DNA of 64,000 bases from Klebsormidium nitens (Eukaryota > Streptophyta > Klebsormidiophyceae > Klebsormidiales > Klebsormidiaceae). Below are positions 49,719 through 62,100 of the stretch, piece after piece. The notes under the pieces were generated by a model. The model had not been told where the DNA came from. It searched no databases and saw only the letters and a list, made by a program, of their open reading frames with translations. Location: positions 41,967 through 105,966 of the forward strand of contig DF237136.1 of NCBI GenBank assembly GCA_000708835.1. Reading direction: 5' to 3'. The stretch's first letter is position 1; each line of letters starts with the position of its first letter. Made by a program: the position numbers and the translations under genes.

Positions 49719-50206
49719 CCCGTCAGGGAGGAAGGTGGGCATCCCCCTCCGAGCTAGGGTTCCCCTCGGAACCGCACTAGCTCGAGGGTTCAAAGGATGC
49801 TTAAAAACAGACCGGGTTATGCTCCCGGGCCACCTCCTTTTATCGAGCAATAAAGTCGGTGATAAATCACTAGTAGTGGAAGTTGATTAAAAAGCGATCA
49901 AGCAAAATCTATATGGTTGCGCCGTTATCATCGAATGAAGGAGATAAAACCAGGTAGCCCTTATTGTTAAGTTTGCAAAAGGGAACCATTTGTGTCCTCA
50001 GATGCAAGAATCGTTTTATGCGCCGTCTTTTGTTTTTTGTGTGAGAGGTGCGGAGGTTATAATAGAGAACTTGGACAGATTGTAATAAACGGCATTTTAT
50101 AGTAGCTTACTTTCCGCTGAATCGGAAGGTACCGCGTAGAAGGGATAAGCGTACAGTATGTACTCCGTAAGGCACCTGGCCAGGCAACCGGGCACTCGCT
50201 GTGACA

Positions 50207-50349
50207 TTAGGGTTAAGTCACAACGTAGTGATGTTACGCCACTCCCTCTGACGGTTTGTTAGGGTTACACCCCTTCCCTGTGACTGCTCTCAGATTAGGG
50301 TTCCACTAACGGCTAAGCCATTGTTCTTAGGGTTTTGCTGTGTTTAGGG
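50207..50349 (+). repeat. Cluster of telomere-like TTAGGG(TT) motifs
   Basis: TTAGGGTT occurs at 50207, 50259, 50295 and 50327, and TTTAGGG at 50343, all in the same orientation within about 145 bases. They are not in a regular tandem array. They match plant-type telomere units and the telobox promoter motif, and lie 220-420 bases before the next gene. Confidence 0.7.
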
Positions 50350-50566
50350 CTACCCGACTGTTGGGACAGAGGTACCGCAGTCTGAAAGCCCCACCGTCCG
50401 GCGTCCGAAAAAACGAAAGGAGTTCACAAGTTTCGTACCTCTTGCGCCACTGGGGAAAGTAGAAATTGAATGGAATGGAGCAACAAAGAGTCACAGGCCC
50501 TTTCTTTAGCAACAAATAGAAAGGGCACTTGTGGGTAGATGCAGGTACGTATTGATACCATCCGTC

Positions 50567-53438
50567 ATGTGGAAGTGGATTTCAGATACGGTGGGCCCCC
50601 CATTGGGTTTTGCCACCACCGATGGTATGCTCACAAAGGAGCAGGTGCTGGACTTTTGCAGATTGAACCTGGCTGCCCTTGAAAAGCCAGGTGCGGCGTG
50701 TTGTCCAGATTGGAAGAACTGTCCTGGACTACTGTTCTCAAAGAAGTGTTGTGGCATTCTGGTAAACACTCAGCTTGTAGCTGGGCTCAAATGCAAACCC
50801 CCCGTGGTGCAAAATGCGCTTGTCATTAAATTTGTTGGCTGGATTTGCAAACAAAATTGCTCAATTTGTTGGCTGCAGAAGTGAAGCAGAGGATTGCTGA
50901 ACACTTCAAAGCTGGAGAGGTGAGTGGCTTTCTTAAACCGTCGAGCTCTCTTGAGAGGAAGCCAGTTGAAAGAAAGAAATGACTACAATCCAGCGAGCAG
51001 CACCACCCCCATCATCATATCTAGGTGGGGAGAAACTATGAGATTTGACCACGTTTGGTGCTCAATTTCAAGTTGGCCTTGTTTGGTATTTGGGATTTTC
51101 ACTTACCAGAGGCTTGCAGCTGATCTTTGAGTTCTAGCAGGCAGCAGCCACCTATGTAAAGGAGGCAACCCTTTACACCCGATAAGCAGTCTGGCTGATT
51201 GTTGGGGTGACCTGTCAACAAGTATGTGGGGAAGTAGTTCAAGAAACTTGCAACATTTTCCCCACATTTCAATGGCAAGAGGTGTCGGTTGGGGGACAAA
51301 ATGTTGGCGTAGATAACAAGAGGGTGCATCACTCACTATGGAAGAGCCCCCAACTTCGCTGTATATGTTTGTTGATCCAGCAGGCCGCGGAAATGACAAC
51401 CAAGGTCCAGGAGGAGATTTTCAGCTCCATGGGGATCGGTAAGTATGCCTTGGGGGCTTGAGCAAAAAGTTGATCTGAAAGTTTTCCATCTTCTCGTTGT
51501 CGAGTTTGGCATTGGCTATCTTGGCGAGCAGGGCGCCTCGTATAGACGGGGCCTCCACCGGACGTCAGCTATGGTGTAATCACTTGGAGCAAAGTCTTCT
51601 TGTCCAATGGAAGTATCAGCACTCAGTCCGCCTTCACTCTTACTGATGTTCCCTTCCTGCAGAACCAAAGTTCGGCATATCTTGCTTGGGGCGTGTTGGG
51701 TCTGTTTTCAGGAATGATCAAGAAGTAAGGGTTCAAAGCTTTTCTTCACCTGATATTGACGGAACTTTTGTTGATCATTGCACTTTCTGAGTTCCTCTCG
51801 TCTTCCAAAGATCTGGGCAGCTGTCCAAAGCTTGTCTGCATTTGATACCTTGAGGTGTTACTTGCAACTGCTAAGTGTTGGTCCTTTCTTTGTGTCGGCA
51901 GGTCATGATGAACTTTATGGAGCTGATAGGAAGGTGAGCCACATCTTGACTGACTTGCCACTGATCTCTGAACAACTTGCCCCTCCTTGCTCACAGTCCC
52001 TTCTTGTAGGTTTCTACCTGCACCTGTGCATTTGCGTTGGACAAGGGGGCTTGGCCAGTTCCCAGCTGGCGGCTTGAAGGCTAACTCGTCCTTTTTGTTG
52101 GCAGGGAGGAGTTGGCGTGCGATGAGGCGGAGAAACCTGAAGAGTTCAGGAAAAAGATGGAACTCATGCAGAAGATGCATGAACAGGTGGGGCAGCAGAT
52201 CCATATGTTGCTGACAGCATACCCTTGTCTTGTTGTGCGCATGCAGATGAATTCGTGTTCACGCTCTTTGACTTCCAGTCGTGGCAGGTGTATCTGACCT
52301 TGCCCCACTTTCTAAACGCAAGGCGTACTCCATCTTTCGGCTTGGCTGAGACTCAGCAAACAAAGCCTTATCCCTGGGGCCCCAAATGGGGGGGTTTCCT
52401 CAAGCGGCCTCTCCGGCTATTGGCCGAAGACCAGACTGCGTGATACAATGACTTCGACATAGCCGTTCGAACAGGCCCTCGTAGGCATGGTGCAGGGCCG
52501 TTTACTTCCAGTCCGAACATCTTCTCCGAAACCAGGAAGCAACCACCAATCAAAGTTGTTGAAGCTGAATAACTAAAATGATCACTTAACATCCATCAAG
52601 TCGCCTGGTCGATGTATCTGCTCAGCTGCTGAATCAGCGCCTTACTTTGGTGAAGCTCCCAGGTTGAAGCTAGTGCAGCCTAGCTGGATGGCCTCTTTTT
52701 CCATTTCTTGTGATACTTTCCAGGAATATGAGCATGAACCACTTTGATACAACTTTGGACGGCCATAGTTCGCTCCATTCACGCATTCTGATAGACCGAC
52801 TTCAGACTCCGCCAGGCGGCGGCCGCCAAGAGTCACTAGGTGAAAGTGACTCCTGTAGTCTGTGCACACCAGGGGCTCTACTGTTCCCCGAAGAGAATTT
52901 CCGATTCTGCCCGCCGAACTGGGCCAAACGTGAAGTACCTAGGGGCTAACCAAATCGATCTCAAGGGCAATCGACTTACCTGCGAACTGACTCTTGAACT
53001 GTAGCAAGTTGCAATGGAGGAGCATCTGAAGGGGAAATCACCAGAGGAGCGGTTGGCCTTCATCCAAAATGTGAGTTGCTTAGCTTCATCGGGACGTCAA
53101 GCTTGGACGTCAGTTCCGGATTGCTTGGCGCCTCGCAAATTGGGGGTGCCTGTAAGCAACATGGGCCCTCGATCTTGATTGAGACGAGTCGATTGCACCC
53201 AGTGCTGAGTGGAAATTGTTGAGCTTTTTTAAGACACGTCCTCTTTCTACAGATGCAACGACAAATGCAACAAAGCAAGACGCAAACCGGGGTAGGAGGG
53301 AACAATGTTGTAAGCCCTCAAGAGCAACTGCATTTCTTCCAACAGCAGTATGCACAGTCAGGGCCCTCTCAACCAAGCAGAGCAGCTTCCTCTAGTGATA
53401 GGGCTCAGAACACAAGCAACGTGGTACAAAGACGGTAA
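50567..53438 (+). CDS. Conserved green-lineage protein of unknown function
   Basis: Exons: 50567-50690, 50879-50919, 51381-51438, 51663-51724, 51902-51933, 52105-52186, 53005-53070 and 53253-53438. From the in-frame ATG at 50627 this gives 196 residues; from ATG 50567, 216. I recognise similarity to a small land-plant protein family without assigned function that shares LTKEQ, the TTKVQEEIFSSMG block, PKFGISCLGRVG and EELACDEAE. The second half is Gln/Met/Lys-rich and likely forms a helix or coiled coil (KKMELMQKMHEQ, NMQRQMQQSK), followed by a Gln/Ser-rich disordered tail. No enzyme motif, signal peptide or membrane segment is seen. The start is uncertain; 50627 fits the plant proteins better. 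Intron 52187-53004 carries copy B of the 0.6-kb element. Confidence 0.75.
52373..52951. mobile_element. 0.6-kb intronic repeat element, copy B
   Basis: Diverged copy of the unit at 10054-10657, in the same orientation, matching in blocks across its length (AGCCGTTxGAxxAGGCCC near 52463, GATCACTTAACATC near 52579, GCTGCTGAATC near 52626, CGCCAGGCGGCGGCCGCCA near 52810, CACTAGGTGAAAG near 52834, GTGAAGTACCTAGGGGCTAACC-like end). It sits inside intron 52187-53004, about 55 bases from the acceptor, so it does not supply a splice site here. No protein encoded. Confidence 0.6.
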
Positions 53439-54714
53439 CATGAGCATCGGGCTTTCAGTAGCGTCATGATCAGTCCGGAGTGTAAATAGACGTCAACTCG
53501 TTTTCGCCTGGAGCGGGTGTTAGATCCCGGGACCAACTTAAGTATCCATGCATGTTCACCCGGCAGTATGTAAATACTGACAGGTTCGCGGGCTCGTCCC
53601 TGCCTATTACATGCAGGCGTGCTTCAGGTTGACCTAGAAATTGCGGATGTGGAACTTGGCATGGTGCTTATAGCGCATGATCTCCAAGTAAAGGTAAGTT
53701 ATAACCACGAATCTGCAGCTCGCAATACACATTATACATATATCAAATTTCCAGCTTTGTGATCGCGATATACTCAAGCTACTAAGGCTCGTACATTGCA
53801 CATGTTGGATTGCGTTGGCCGCCTGCATGATCGGTGCCATGTGCACCGCGAGCTTAGTGCGGCACTGAGCTCGGTGGCCCGCGCGTTCATCTGAAGTTGC
53901 AGCCGCCATGCCAGGGCCCTATATATATTGATGCAATTTGATCGGACTGTTAAGGCTCATATGCATCCATAAATTGAAAGGCATGTCATGTGCAATACAT
54001 GTGTCTTAGTAGGATTCTATTATAAGTAAGCCCATTCTCACTGTAGGATGCATGACTCGTAACTTGAAAACGGAAGTATAACACCGAAAACGTGAATGGA
54101 CCCACCTATACCGTATATGTGGGTATGATACCTGCTTTGCACCCATGTGCCGGCCCACTAAACCCCCTTGATTACTGACCTCACCCGTTCTGCCAGGTAT
54201 ATTCTGATGTCGTAAGCTTATACCTTCTAGCTAACCACTGACGAAGTGACCATTGCATGGCTACCATTGCCAAAGCTGTAGTAAGGTCCATAGCTGACTC
54301 GAGATACATGGCAACATCAATACCGATGATTTACGAAGATCCGGTGTCTCACAATGAACCAATGCGACTCGCCAAAATTGGAATGAGGTCCCTAAGTTTG
54401 ATACGAGTGGCAACATTGTACTGTCCCGCTGATTTTGATTGATAAGGTGTCTCTCATGTCTAATCGTGTTAGGTATGATACAATCGAGTCTCTAACCAAA
54501 GCCAAGTGGCCTTTAGCCTGGCGGTCATTGAGACTCTTTCAATCAGCCACTCGGACTACTTCCTCGACAAAAGTACCAATTTGCAAATCGAGTACAAAAG
54601 CGCGCATGACCGAGTTTAAGACCTCCACGTCAAGCAACGGACCAAGCATTCAACACAGGGGGATAAGCCAACTTCAGCTGTTTTCTTCCAGATAATTGGA
54701 GCACCAATTGTTAG
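53439..54714. other. Intergenic between convergent genes
   Basis: About 1.3 kb between the stops of the unknown gene (+) and the SNARE gene (-). Both 3' UTRs are expected here. The middle is AT-rich. No gene, RNA or repeat unit recognised. Confidence 0.5.
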
Positions 54715-57339
54715 CTACCTCCATGTTGGTGGGTACGGCGAGTACATGAGCAACTTCCTGGATCCAGGTGGGGTAAGCCCGGGGATTGGCCGGATGTTCT
54801 TGTTATTAGGATTCACAACCTGCAAAAACGTCTCCTTAGTTCAGCTTTAAGACCCTTAAAAGGGACCGCAAATCGAGGCTCAAAATCAATGGGTCCAACA
54901 ATACCGCCCTACACCACGACAACAGGACCAGGTGCTTTGATCACTTTGGCTAAGACCCGTAGACAAAACAGACCGTCAGCCAAGAGGATACAGCACAGTC
55001 TACAGTAGCCCTGAACTTAGTAGCAACCTGTATCTGCCCTTCTAACATCTACTAGAACCACCATCAACAGGCAGGGAAAAGTAACACAGTTGGCGGGTGG
55101 TATCCTACCTTGACTATGATGATAGCGATCACTCCAAGAAAGATGATGAAGAGGAAGAACATGATGCACCTGTCGGTTGCAATCTGCAAAAGTAGCATGA
55201 GGTTGAGAACGTGATTTACCCACATGCATCCAATATTTGACCACCTGTATTCCAATCATGTGAAGGAGCAAGGGCCAAAAGCTGAAGAAACATCTGATGC
55301 AAAGTCAAAGACTGCACGCTCACCTTCGTCCATCCAGGGATGCAAGAAGACATCAAAACCTCGGCTCATTTGTTTGCTTTGTAGTCTCACAAACATCAAC
55401 CACGGTGCGACACAGCTCAAGTTTCAACATAAAGTTAACACTCTGATTCCTCAACATACCTTTTCCGGACAATGAACAGACCTTTGAGAAATTTTATGAC
55501 TTACCTGTCTGCTGATTTCTTTCAAAAGATTGGCAGCCTTCTTTATAGAGAAGTGGATGGTGTCGAGATCATTGACTATTCGGCCCATTTGCTCTGTTTG
55601 GCCCTTCAATGTGACACCTGTCTGTGCACCGATGTTGATTGTGTCTTCCACGATCTGCAAGACAACCAAGTTGTCAAAGGAGCAACTAAGCCGCAGTGAC
55701 TGGAGTACCCATCACTACATGGTGCGCTCACATCGCCGCACACTTACTGTAAACATTCTGGCCGCTGCAAGCATGCCAATAGACGCATTCAAATACACCG
55801 GCGGCGAAATACATCAACTCACTCTTCTTCCCCGGTCAATGGCTCTGTCAGTCTCGTCCATAGTTGCGTTCCCCCGCTCTATCAGCTCCTGATTGCTCAT
55901 AGCTGCACAAAAAACTTACAACCTTACTTCAGCATGCCTTTGAATGAGAATCACCTTCAAAATGATGCTGTGGGCTCAGATCAAGGCATCTCCCCATGGC
56001 ATCTTCCCCATTGCAGCTCTCCACAAGCTATTAGCTTCAAACGACCTCCCCTGAAAATGTGTAGATTGCGTATCTGCATAAGGAGATGGTGCCCAAACAA
56101 AGCAGTATGCTTGTACAATCAAGCAGAACAACACATCTCCGTTTCCAACTTGAAAAGTGGAGAGCTCAATCATGCGAAATCATCTACGAAACCAAACCAG
56201 CTGCAAAAGGCATACCCATTGTTGTAGACTAGGTCAGGACAGGATGTTCCACCATTTAGTGAACACGAACCACCACAACTTTCAAGGGAACAATGGAAAA
56301 GTAATTGGTTTCCCACTCGATGCTTTCTGAGGGCCATCGTCGGGTCCACCGTCCACTCCTCCTGCCCCATCAAGAAGCGCCGCTTTATTGTTGATTGTAC
56401 CGGTGTACGTTTTCCTCAGGGCCACATAGGAGTTCAATTCCTTGATCTGCAGCACCGAAGCAACTGTGATAAGTGAAGCCCCTGAGAAGAGGGATGCTTC
56501 TTGTCTGCCACAAGCCAAATAGGAGAAGATCCCTCTGATGATGGGAACAGCAAAAATCTTGAAAGATACAGTGCCAATGAGGGCAGCAAGTCAAGTACGT
56601 GCAGACTCTGAATGATAGCTCCCAGTACGTGCGCAATTTTGGATGGTCCTCCCGCCAAAACAACCCGGTGTCTTCAATCTGGTCCTTACCAGGGCTTGCT
56701 TTCGATCGTTCAAGGCCTTCGTCACACTCTCCGGATTGTTGGCCTCTTCCAGCTTAATCTCCCTATCGAAGTCTTTGATTAACCTGTCGGCGGATTGAGG
56801 GACACCATCAGTGCAAGGCCAACGACAGATCATATACTTCCGTTTCGTTCCACAATTCCTTAGGAACCAATTGCACCGCTAACCCTTCATTCTATTAGCA
56901 TAGTGCATCTCACATGCTTGGCACGATGTGCAAGAAGATAGACTTGTTTGACTGGAAATAATCACTGCAAACCAAACGGAAGAGAATCACGTTGCACTGC
57001 ACTGAGTGTGCATGGTGGCATCTTACCGTTTGCACTCACGCATCTTGGAGGTAAGATCTTCCAGCTGCTTGGCTTGTTTTCCAGGATCCTTTGTCTTGTC
57101 AAGCTTTTGGAAGCCAGTGCTGCAATCACAAAGTAAGGTGGGATCCTCTCCTTAAACTCCGAACCATTTTCATGACTTCAGTAGCAATAAGAAGCAACGT
57201 ATGCACAGGACCTCAAATGCATCAAAACAAGCCTCATCAATCGACGCAGGAACACATACCTGAGAGCCTTGAAAAGCTGCTGCAGCTGCTTCTCCTGCTG
57301 CGACATCTCTTCTGTCTGTGCGCCCTCAGCCTGCGCCAT
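54715..57339 (-). CDS. NPSN: Novel plant SNARE (NPSN), Qb-SNARE
   Basis: Eight exons close to 268 residues, about the length of Arabidopsis NPSN11: 57260-57339, 57027-57119, 56690-56783, 56317-56446, 55823-55902, 55505-55654, 55109-55183 and 54715-54819. The family is followed end to end: GFQKLDKTKD, KQLEDLTSKMRECKRLIK, KELNSYVALRKTY, MSNQELIERG with MDETDRAIERG, the SNARE helix IGAQTGVTLKGQTEQMGRI with its central Gln, NDLDTIHFSIKKAANLLKEI, and a single tail anchor (residues 210-234, ATDRCIMFFLFIIFLG). The last exon encodes VVNPNNKNIRPIPGLTPP, the conserved luminal end. NPSN proteins act in membrane fusion at the plasma membrane and the plant cell plate; the cell-plate role need not hold in an alga. 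Confidence 0.95.
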
Positions 57340-59168
57340 AAGTTCTGATTGCTTCCGCTGAGGGGATGCCAATAACCCCACCTGCACCAATCACTGAGTG
57401 ATTAGGACCTGATCGGGCGACAAGGTGCATTGCTACACCAACCCTGTAGCTCCATATATTTGGCTGTAGTGATCCTGACTTGACGGAGTATCAACAGAGC
57501 CTTCCAAGACCTGCAAAAAACCGAAACCCATGTGTCGAAGAGAAAATGCACCCCATCTTATACAGAAAACAAAGGAGCCTTTGGTGGCTCGCTGCCCGCC
57601 AGAGAGACAGAAGCCACCCATTATTCCTTTGTAGCCTCACCTTTGTGGGGGATGGTACTGGGGGAGCCAGATTGTCTGTGGATGCTTTGCCACGGGTTCT
57701 AGGTGTCAGAAGTGCCTGGCCTTAGCAAAGGCCCAGATTGCGCAGGAGAAGCCTGGAAGCAGAGGTACCGGTATCCTGAAAGCGCCCTGGCTTCGTCTGT
57801 GCAGTGCTCCGAATTCGTGAAGACCAAGGACGAGGCTCTGAGTCTGAGTCCGAGTCTTCTTAATCTGAGCAAGCAAGCTTGACTAAGGCGACTCTGAAAC
57901 ATATGCGCGCGCGTCCGTTTGAAAGTATACGGTTTGATATGATTCGCAGTATCGCAGCCGTCCGTTGCACACGTCCATCCAATATGTGCTGTAAACGCTT
58001 TGAATCGTAAGAATCATTTATGATTCTGTACTAAATATTCTTATCTGCATGGAGTGTATTTTAAGGCCGCGAAGTAAGCCATATCATGCTACTATTAGGT
58101 GGCCGCGAGCTTCTACCTACCCGCGCTGTCTTGGCCCTGGGTAGATTGGCCGCGGCACGTGACTCATGGATTTCAAAGCTTGCGTACCACAATGGTTGGT
58201 AAAACCGTCAGCACAAAGTCGCATCATATCAATGCGTATTAGTGTCATCCGACATTGATCGCGGATTAAAAGCGAGACGTGCGCATAGAAAAGCACAGGG
58301 CGGGCCCGCCATGCGCAGTCGCCACACGATGTCACGGTCACATGTACATATGAATGTGGACGCCTACAGAACTATACTTCCGGATCGACTAGCTATAATA
58401 GTCGATTGTCACTCGCTTGAACCGACTCAAGGCCGCCTAAAGTTGTTCGCATGGTCTGTAGCTGATGAAATGATTGTTGAACTAAGTGATCAAGGCGGCC
58501 AATCCTTTGCCTTGGCCGCCGTCCTAAGTCTCAGCTTCAACGGTCACACACAAGGTATTTCAGTCGGAGCTCCATGGAATTGCATGGAGTTCCAATACAT
58601 GCTCGCAAATGATGGCCGTTCCAATATAACTATGACCAAAACTGTATACTTGAAGTGCCAATGGTGCCATGATGACGCGGCATGGCTGATGCAAGCCCGA
58701 ATGCAAGGAAAGGCTTCATCAACCCTTTGCAACTGACGCACTCTGGCTTTCCTTTCGGTGTAAGTTCCTTAAGCCGTCTAGAAGGTGACTAGGTTCCACC
58801 CCTTCGAGAAACGCTCTATGACCCTCTGCCTTCGCCTACGCTCGCCAAACACGAAGATACTCAACATGGCTGTTGCATGACGGCAGCCCCCAAGACTGCA
58901 TCAGACTGTCGACGCCGCGATCAGTGTACCACCACATGCTGGGCCAGAAGCGGCGTAAGCAGGAGCGGAAAGCCACGCACACCAATGAGAACGACACTGG
59001 CCACTACCTGCAAGCGGAGCAGCGATGACATGAAGTGATTGCAAGCTTTTTCCACAAACCTCTTAGCCAACCTCTTTTAAAGTTCGTTCAGAAGCAGAAT
59101 GTGGACGAGCACAGAGTGCGCCTTCAGTAAGGCAGGTCGCACTTTCGCGTACGAAACATGCCTACCTC
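57340..59168. other. Intergenic, SNARE promoter and LeuRS 3' side
   Basis: About 1.8 kb between two minus-strand genes. A TCTGAG-type short repeat is near 57838-57860. A 164-codon open frame at 58242-58736 (+) has no similarity, begins with GTG, and is not called. No RNA gene recognised. Confidence 0.45.
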
Positions 59169-62100
59169 TCATCGTTGACTAAGTGGAGCGGCAGTGAAGA
59201 TGGCAGCCGGACTTCCGGGGGTGGCGGCAGCGACCCGTGCCTTTTCTTGAGGCGTGACGGACGACAGAACACTCTCGTCGGAGGCGGGATAGAAGTACAC
59301 CTCCTCCAGGCCGACAGTTCGCTGCAGCCACGCAGGCAGGGACGTCAACTCTGCAACTCGTCGAAAGCAGCCAGGGGGATCATTGTACGGAACGTTCCTG
59401 AAGTCGCCGGTGATATCAGCCGATGTATTGAGATGGCAACCAAGACCCTTTGGAAACACTCCTGCTGCCAGTCAGAATGCAAACTGTGACGTTAACATGA
59501 CGTCATGCAAATTGTTCAGCTATCGTAATGCCAATCCCAATCAATTAGAACGTTTGTGGTTTGCTAGCAGCAACCAGGGTCTTCATCCGACAAAAAGCTG
59601 TCAGAACAATGGGAGCCCTCCCATCCTGCAAGAATGAGCCTGCAACAAGGCGCCCGGGCAGGAGTTGGCTTTGGCGGCGGTCACCTTGATGAGCTCCTGG
59701 TTGTCCTGCAGCACGGCGGCCTCGTCGAAGGGCAGCTTGGACTCGAGCACCTGCGGCCCGATGCGCACCGCCTCGGCCTGCTTGAACTTGAGGAACGGCA
59801 TGCACTGCTTCATCACCGCCTTGAAGTCCGCGCGCTGCCCCACCTCGCTGCCCTTCACGGCCGCCATCAGCTCGGCGTCGCCCGGGAACGTCTTGCTGCC
59901 CGGGTCGAACTTGGAGGCCAGGATGGTCAGGCACGTCTCCTGCAGCGGAAAGGGAAACTGAGGCTCGGGACACCTCTCAAAGCAGCGAGCCGACTCGTGG
60001 TGCCCATACGTGATAGACGGCCGTGACAGACAACAAAAGAGGCGGCTCGCTCCTCGGTCGAATCAGCTTGTGCAATGAGAGGTGATGCCCGTTTTCATTC
60101 GGCGTGGCCTCTTTAGCACAAAGCGGTTGCCCGAAGCGTTCGCAGCAGCCGTGCATACAGCAGTGGCTCAGAGGCCGCTGGAGTCTGATCAATGACGCAC
60201 CTGCCAGCCACCAAACTTCTCGGCGATGAAGATGCTCCCCACAGTGAACTTCACCGGGGCTGCCGGGGGCTCGGCCCCCTTCTTGGGCGCCTTTTTGGGC
60301 GGCGCGAGGTGCTTGGCGAGCAGCTTGCGCAGGTCGACAATGACCTCCTGCAGGTACGCGTTGGCTCGCTGCAGCGTCACGTCCGGCGGGGACGCCGCGG
60401 GCCAGCCCGCCACCAGCACCGACCCGGGCTTGTGGAGGAGCGTGCGCCACACGTGGTCCGCAAAGTGGGGGCAGAACTGGGCACGAGCAATACAGAACGG
60501 GTGAGCGGAATAGAGGACAAACAAGGAACGTTGGCGTCTTCGAAGGCCGTGCATCATTTACACGGGCGACTTGGTGTCTTCACTCGGGTTCAAATAACAG
60601 CTACACTCGCACCGTAACGAAGCTGCGTAGGCGATGTCTGGAGAATGCAGAGCCAACGATCTCTCAGCGAGAACATATTCCAGTATGCACGCTAATTCAG
60701 GGGTAGTCCGCGTCGTTCTGCTGACTACAAGGCTGTGCACAGTGACTGCCGTTCTCCTGGAGCGTCCGCTACTTACTGGGGTGATGAGCAGGGTCTGCAT
60801 CTCGATGAAGCGCCGCGCGAGGTCGGCGTGCATGCCGGCGGCCCCGCAGCTGACGCGGTACTCGTCGCGCGCGTTCTGCGGGTCGTACCAGCCAGACTTG
60901 AGCGCCTCCCGGAACATGAGCGCCTCGTAGTGCCGCTCCGTCTCGGTGACCGCCACGTCCATCTCGTTGCTGAATACGCGGTCCGCAAACGCGAAAGGAC
61001 CCGACCGCAGCGCGCCCTGCGACAGTGCGGCCAGCGTCTCCTCCATCCACGCCAGTTCCCTGGGAAACAGGAGAAGAAGGAGTGAATCGTTAGGGGGCGA
61101 AGAGACAGCCGCGGGTTCGCATGTACGACGCATGCTCGGGCTGACTTCAGAAAGGCGCCCTCTTTGGTGCTTGGAACAAGATCGACAGGGGAAACCCTAC
61201 TGCTTTTGAAATAAGCAAACTGAAGCACAGATCGGCGCACTCATCCCAGCAAGTGGCGCGGCTGCGCAGTGGGCCTCACTTGGTAAGGCTAAGAATCGCT
61301 GCGTTGGCGGTGTTCTCCACAAAGTTGGCGTCGTCCATGGTGTCGCCCGCGTCCGCCAGGGCGAAGCGGGTGCCGTCGGCGGAGTACTCCTCTGCCACAA
61401 CGCAGCAATGGCACGATCAGCAACGGGGATCAGGGGCGCCTCAATTCAACAAGAGGACACGAGAAGGCGCTGCCGAGACACGGTACCTGTTTGCGATCCA
61501 CGCAGACTGATTAGCAAAAAGCATTCTTACGATCTTCTCTTCTTTACGGGTGCCTCCTTCATACAGTCACTTGGTACAGCATTTGAGCAAGACGTGAGCG
61601 AGACGTACCGACGGCCTCTTTGAGGGTCTTGAAGTTGCCGGTGGACTTGGACATCTTCTCCGAGTTGAGCATCAGGTGGCCGTTGCTGCGGAAGCCGAGG
61701 GGCCACTTGTCCTGCGACGCCGGGCAAACACGCGTCAAGGCAAAGGCTCTTCCCCTGGCGGCTGGAAACCTGGCCTGGAAGCAGACAGAGCTCGCCAAAC
61801 CATAGGGGTCACACAAGACGTGATCGTCGAAGCGACAGAAGGGCCAGACCAACCCAGTAAAGAAACCAAACAAGCCAGCATCCGTAGATAGAACTGACAG
61901 TAGATCCAACATTTAAGCGCGGAGAGCACAAGGCCGTGTATCCTGGTGCTGCCCACGTGAGTGACACGCGGCTTTAAGCGGCCGCCGGGCTGACCTCGGG
62001 AAAGATGGCGGTGTGGTTGTAGAGCGCGAAGGTGAGATGATTCTGGATGAGGTCCTTGCCCGACACTCGCAGGTTGAAGGGGTACCAAAACTGGAACTCC

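Larger units (their letters stand above)
49640..50445. mobile_element. 806-bp element with 51-bp inverted ends
   Basis: The left end, 49640-49690, and the reverse complement of 50395-50445 agree at about 45 of 51 positions. The core AAACTTGTGAACTCCTTTCG is identical, and TTTTTCGGACG follows after one mismatch. The interior has a 19-T run (49700-49718), no coding frame, and a cluster of TTAGGG-type motifs in its right half. A non-autonomous DNA transposon is the simplest reading; the exact target duplication is not clear (GCCACT occurs just right of the right end and 12 bases left of the left end). Confidence 0.65.
49033..50566. other. 5' region of CIPK and of the next gene
   Basis: About 1.5 kb between divergent start codons. 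An 806-bp inverted-repeat element (49640-50445) occupies most of it. The remainder, 49033-49639 and 50446-50566, shows no coding sequence. Confidence 0.5.

Noticed and set aside
55017-55080. Short in-frame continuation as the C-terminus of the SNARE
   Set aside because: A better terminal exon at 54715-54819 encodes the conserved NPNNK..IPGL end of NPSN proteins after a TTTTGCAG acceptor.
58242-58736. 164-codon open frame on the + strand
   Set aside because: It begins with GTG, has no domain or similarity, lies in intergenic DNA and lacks support from composition. Could be chance or a fragment of a lost gene.
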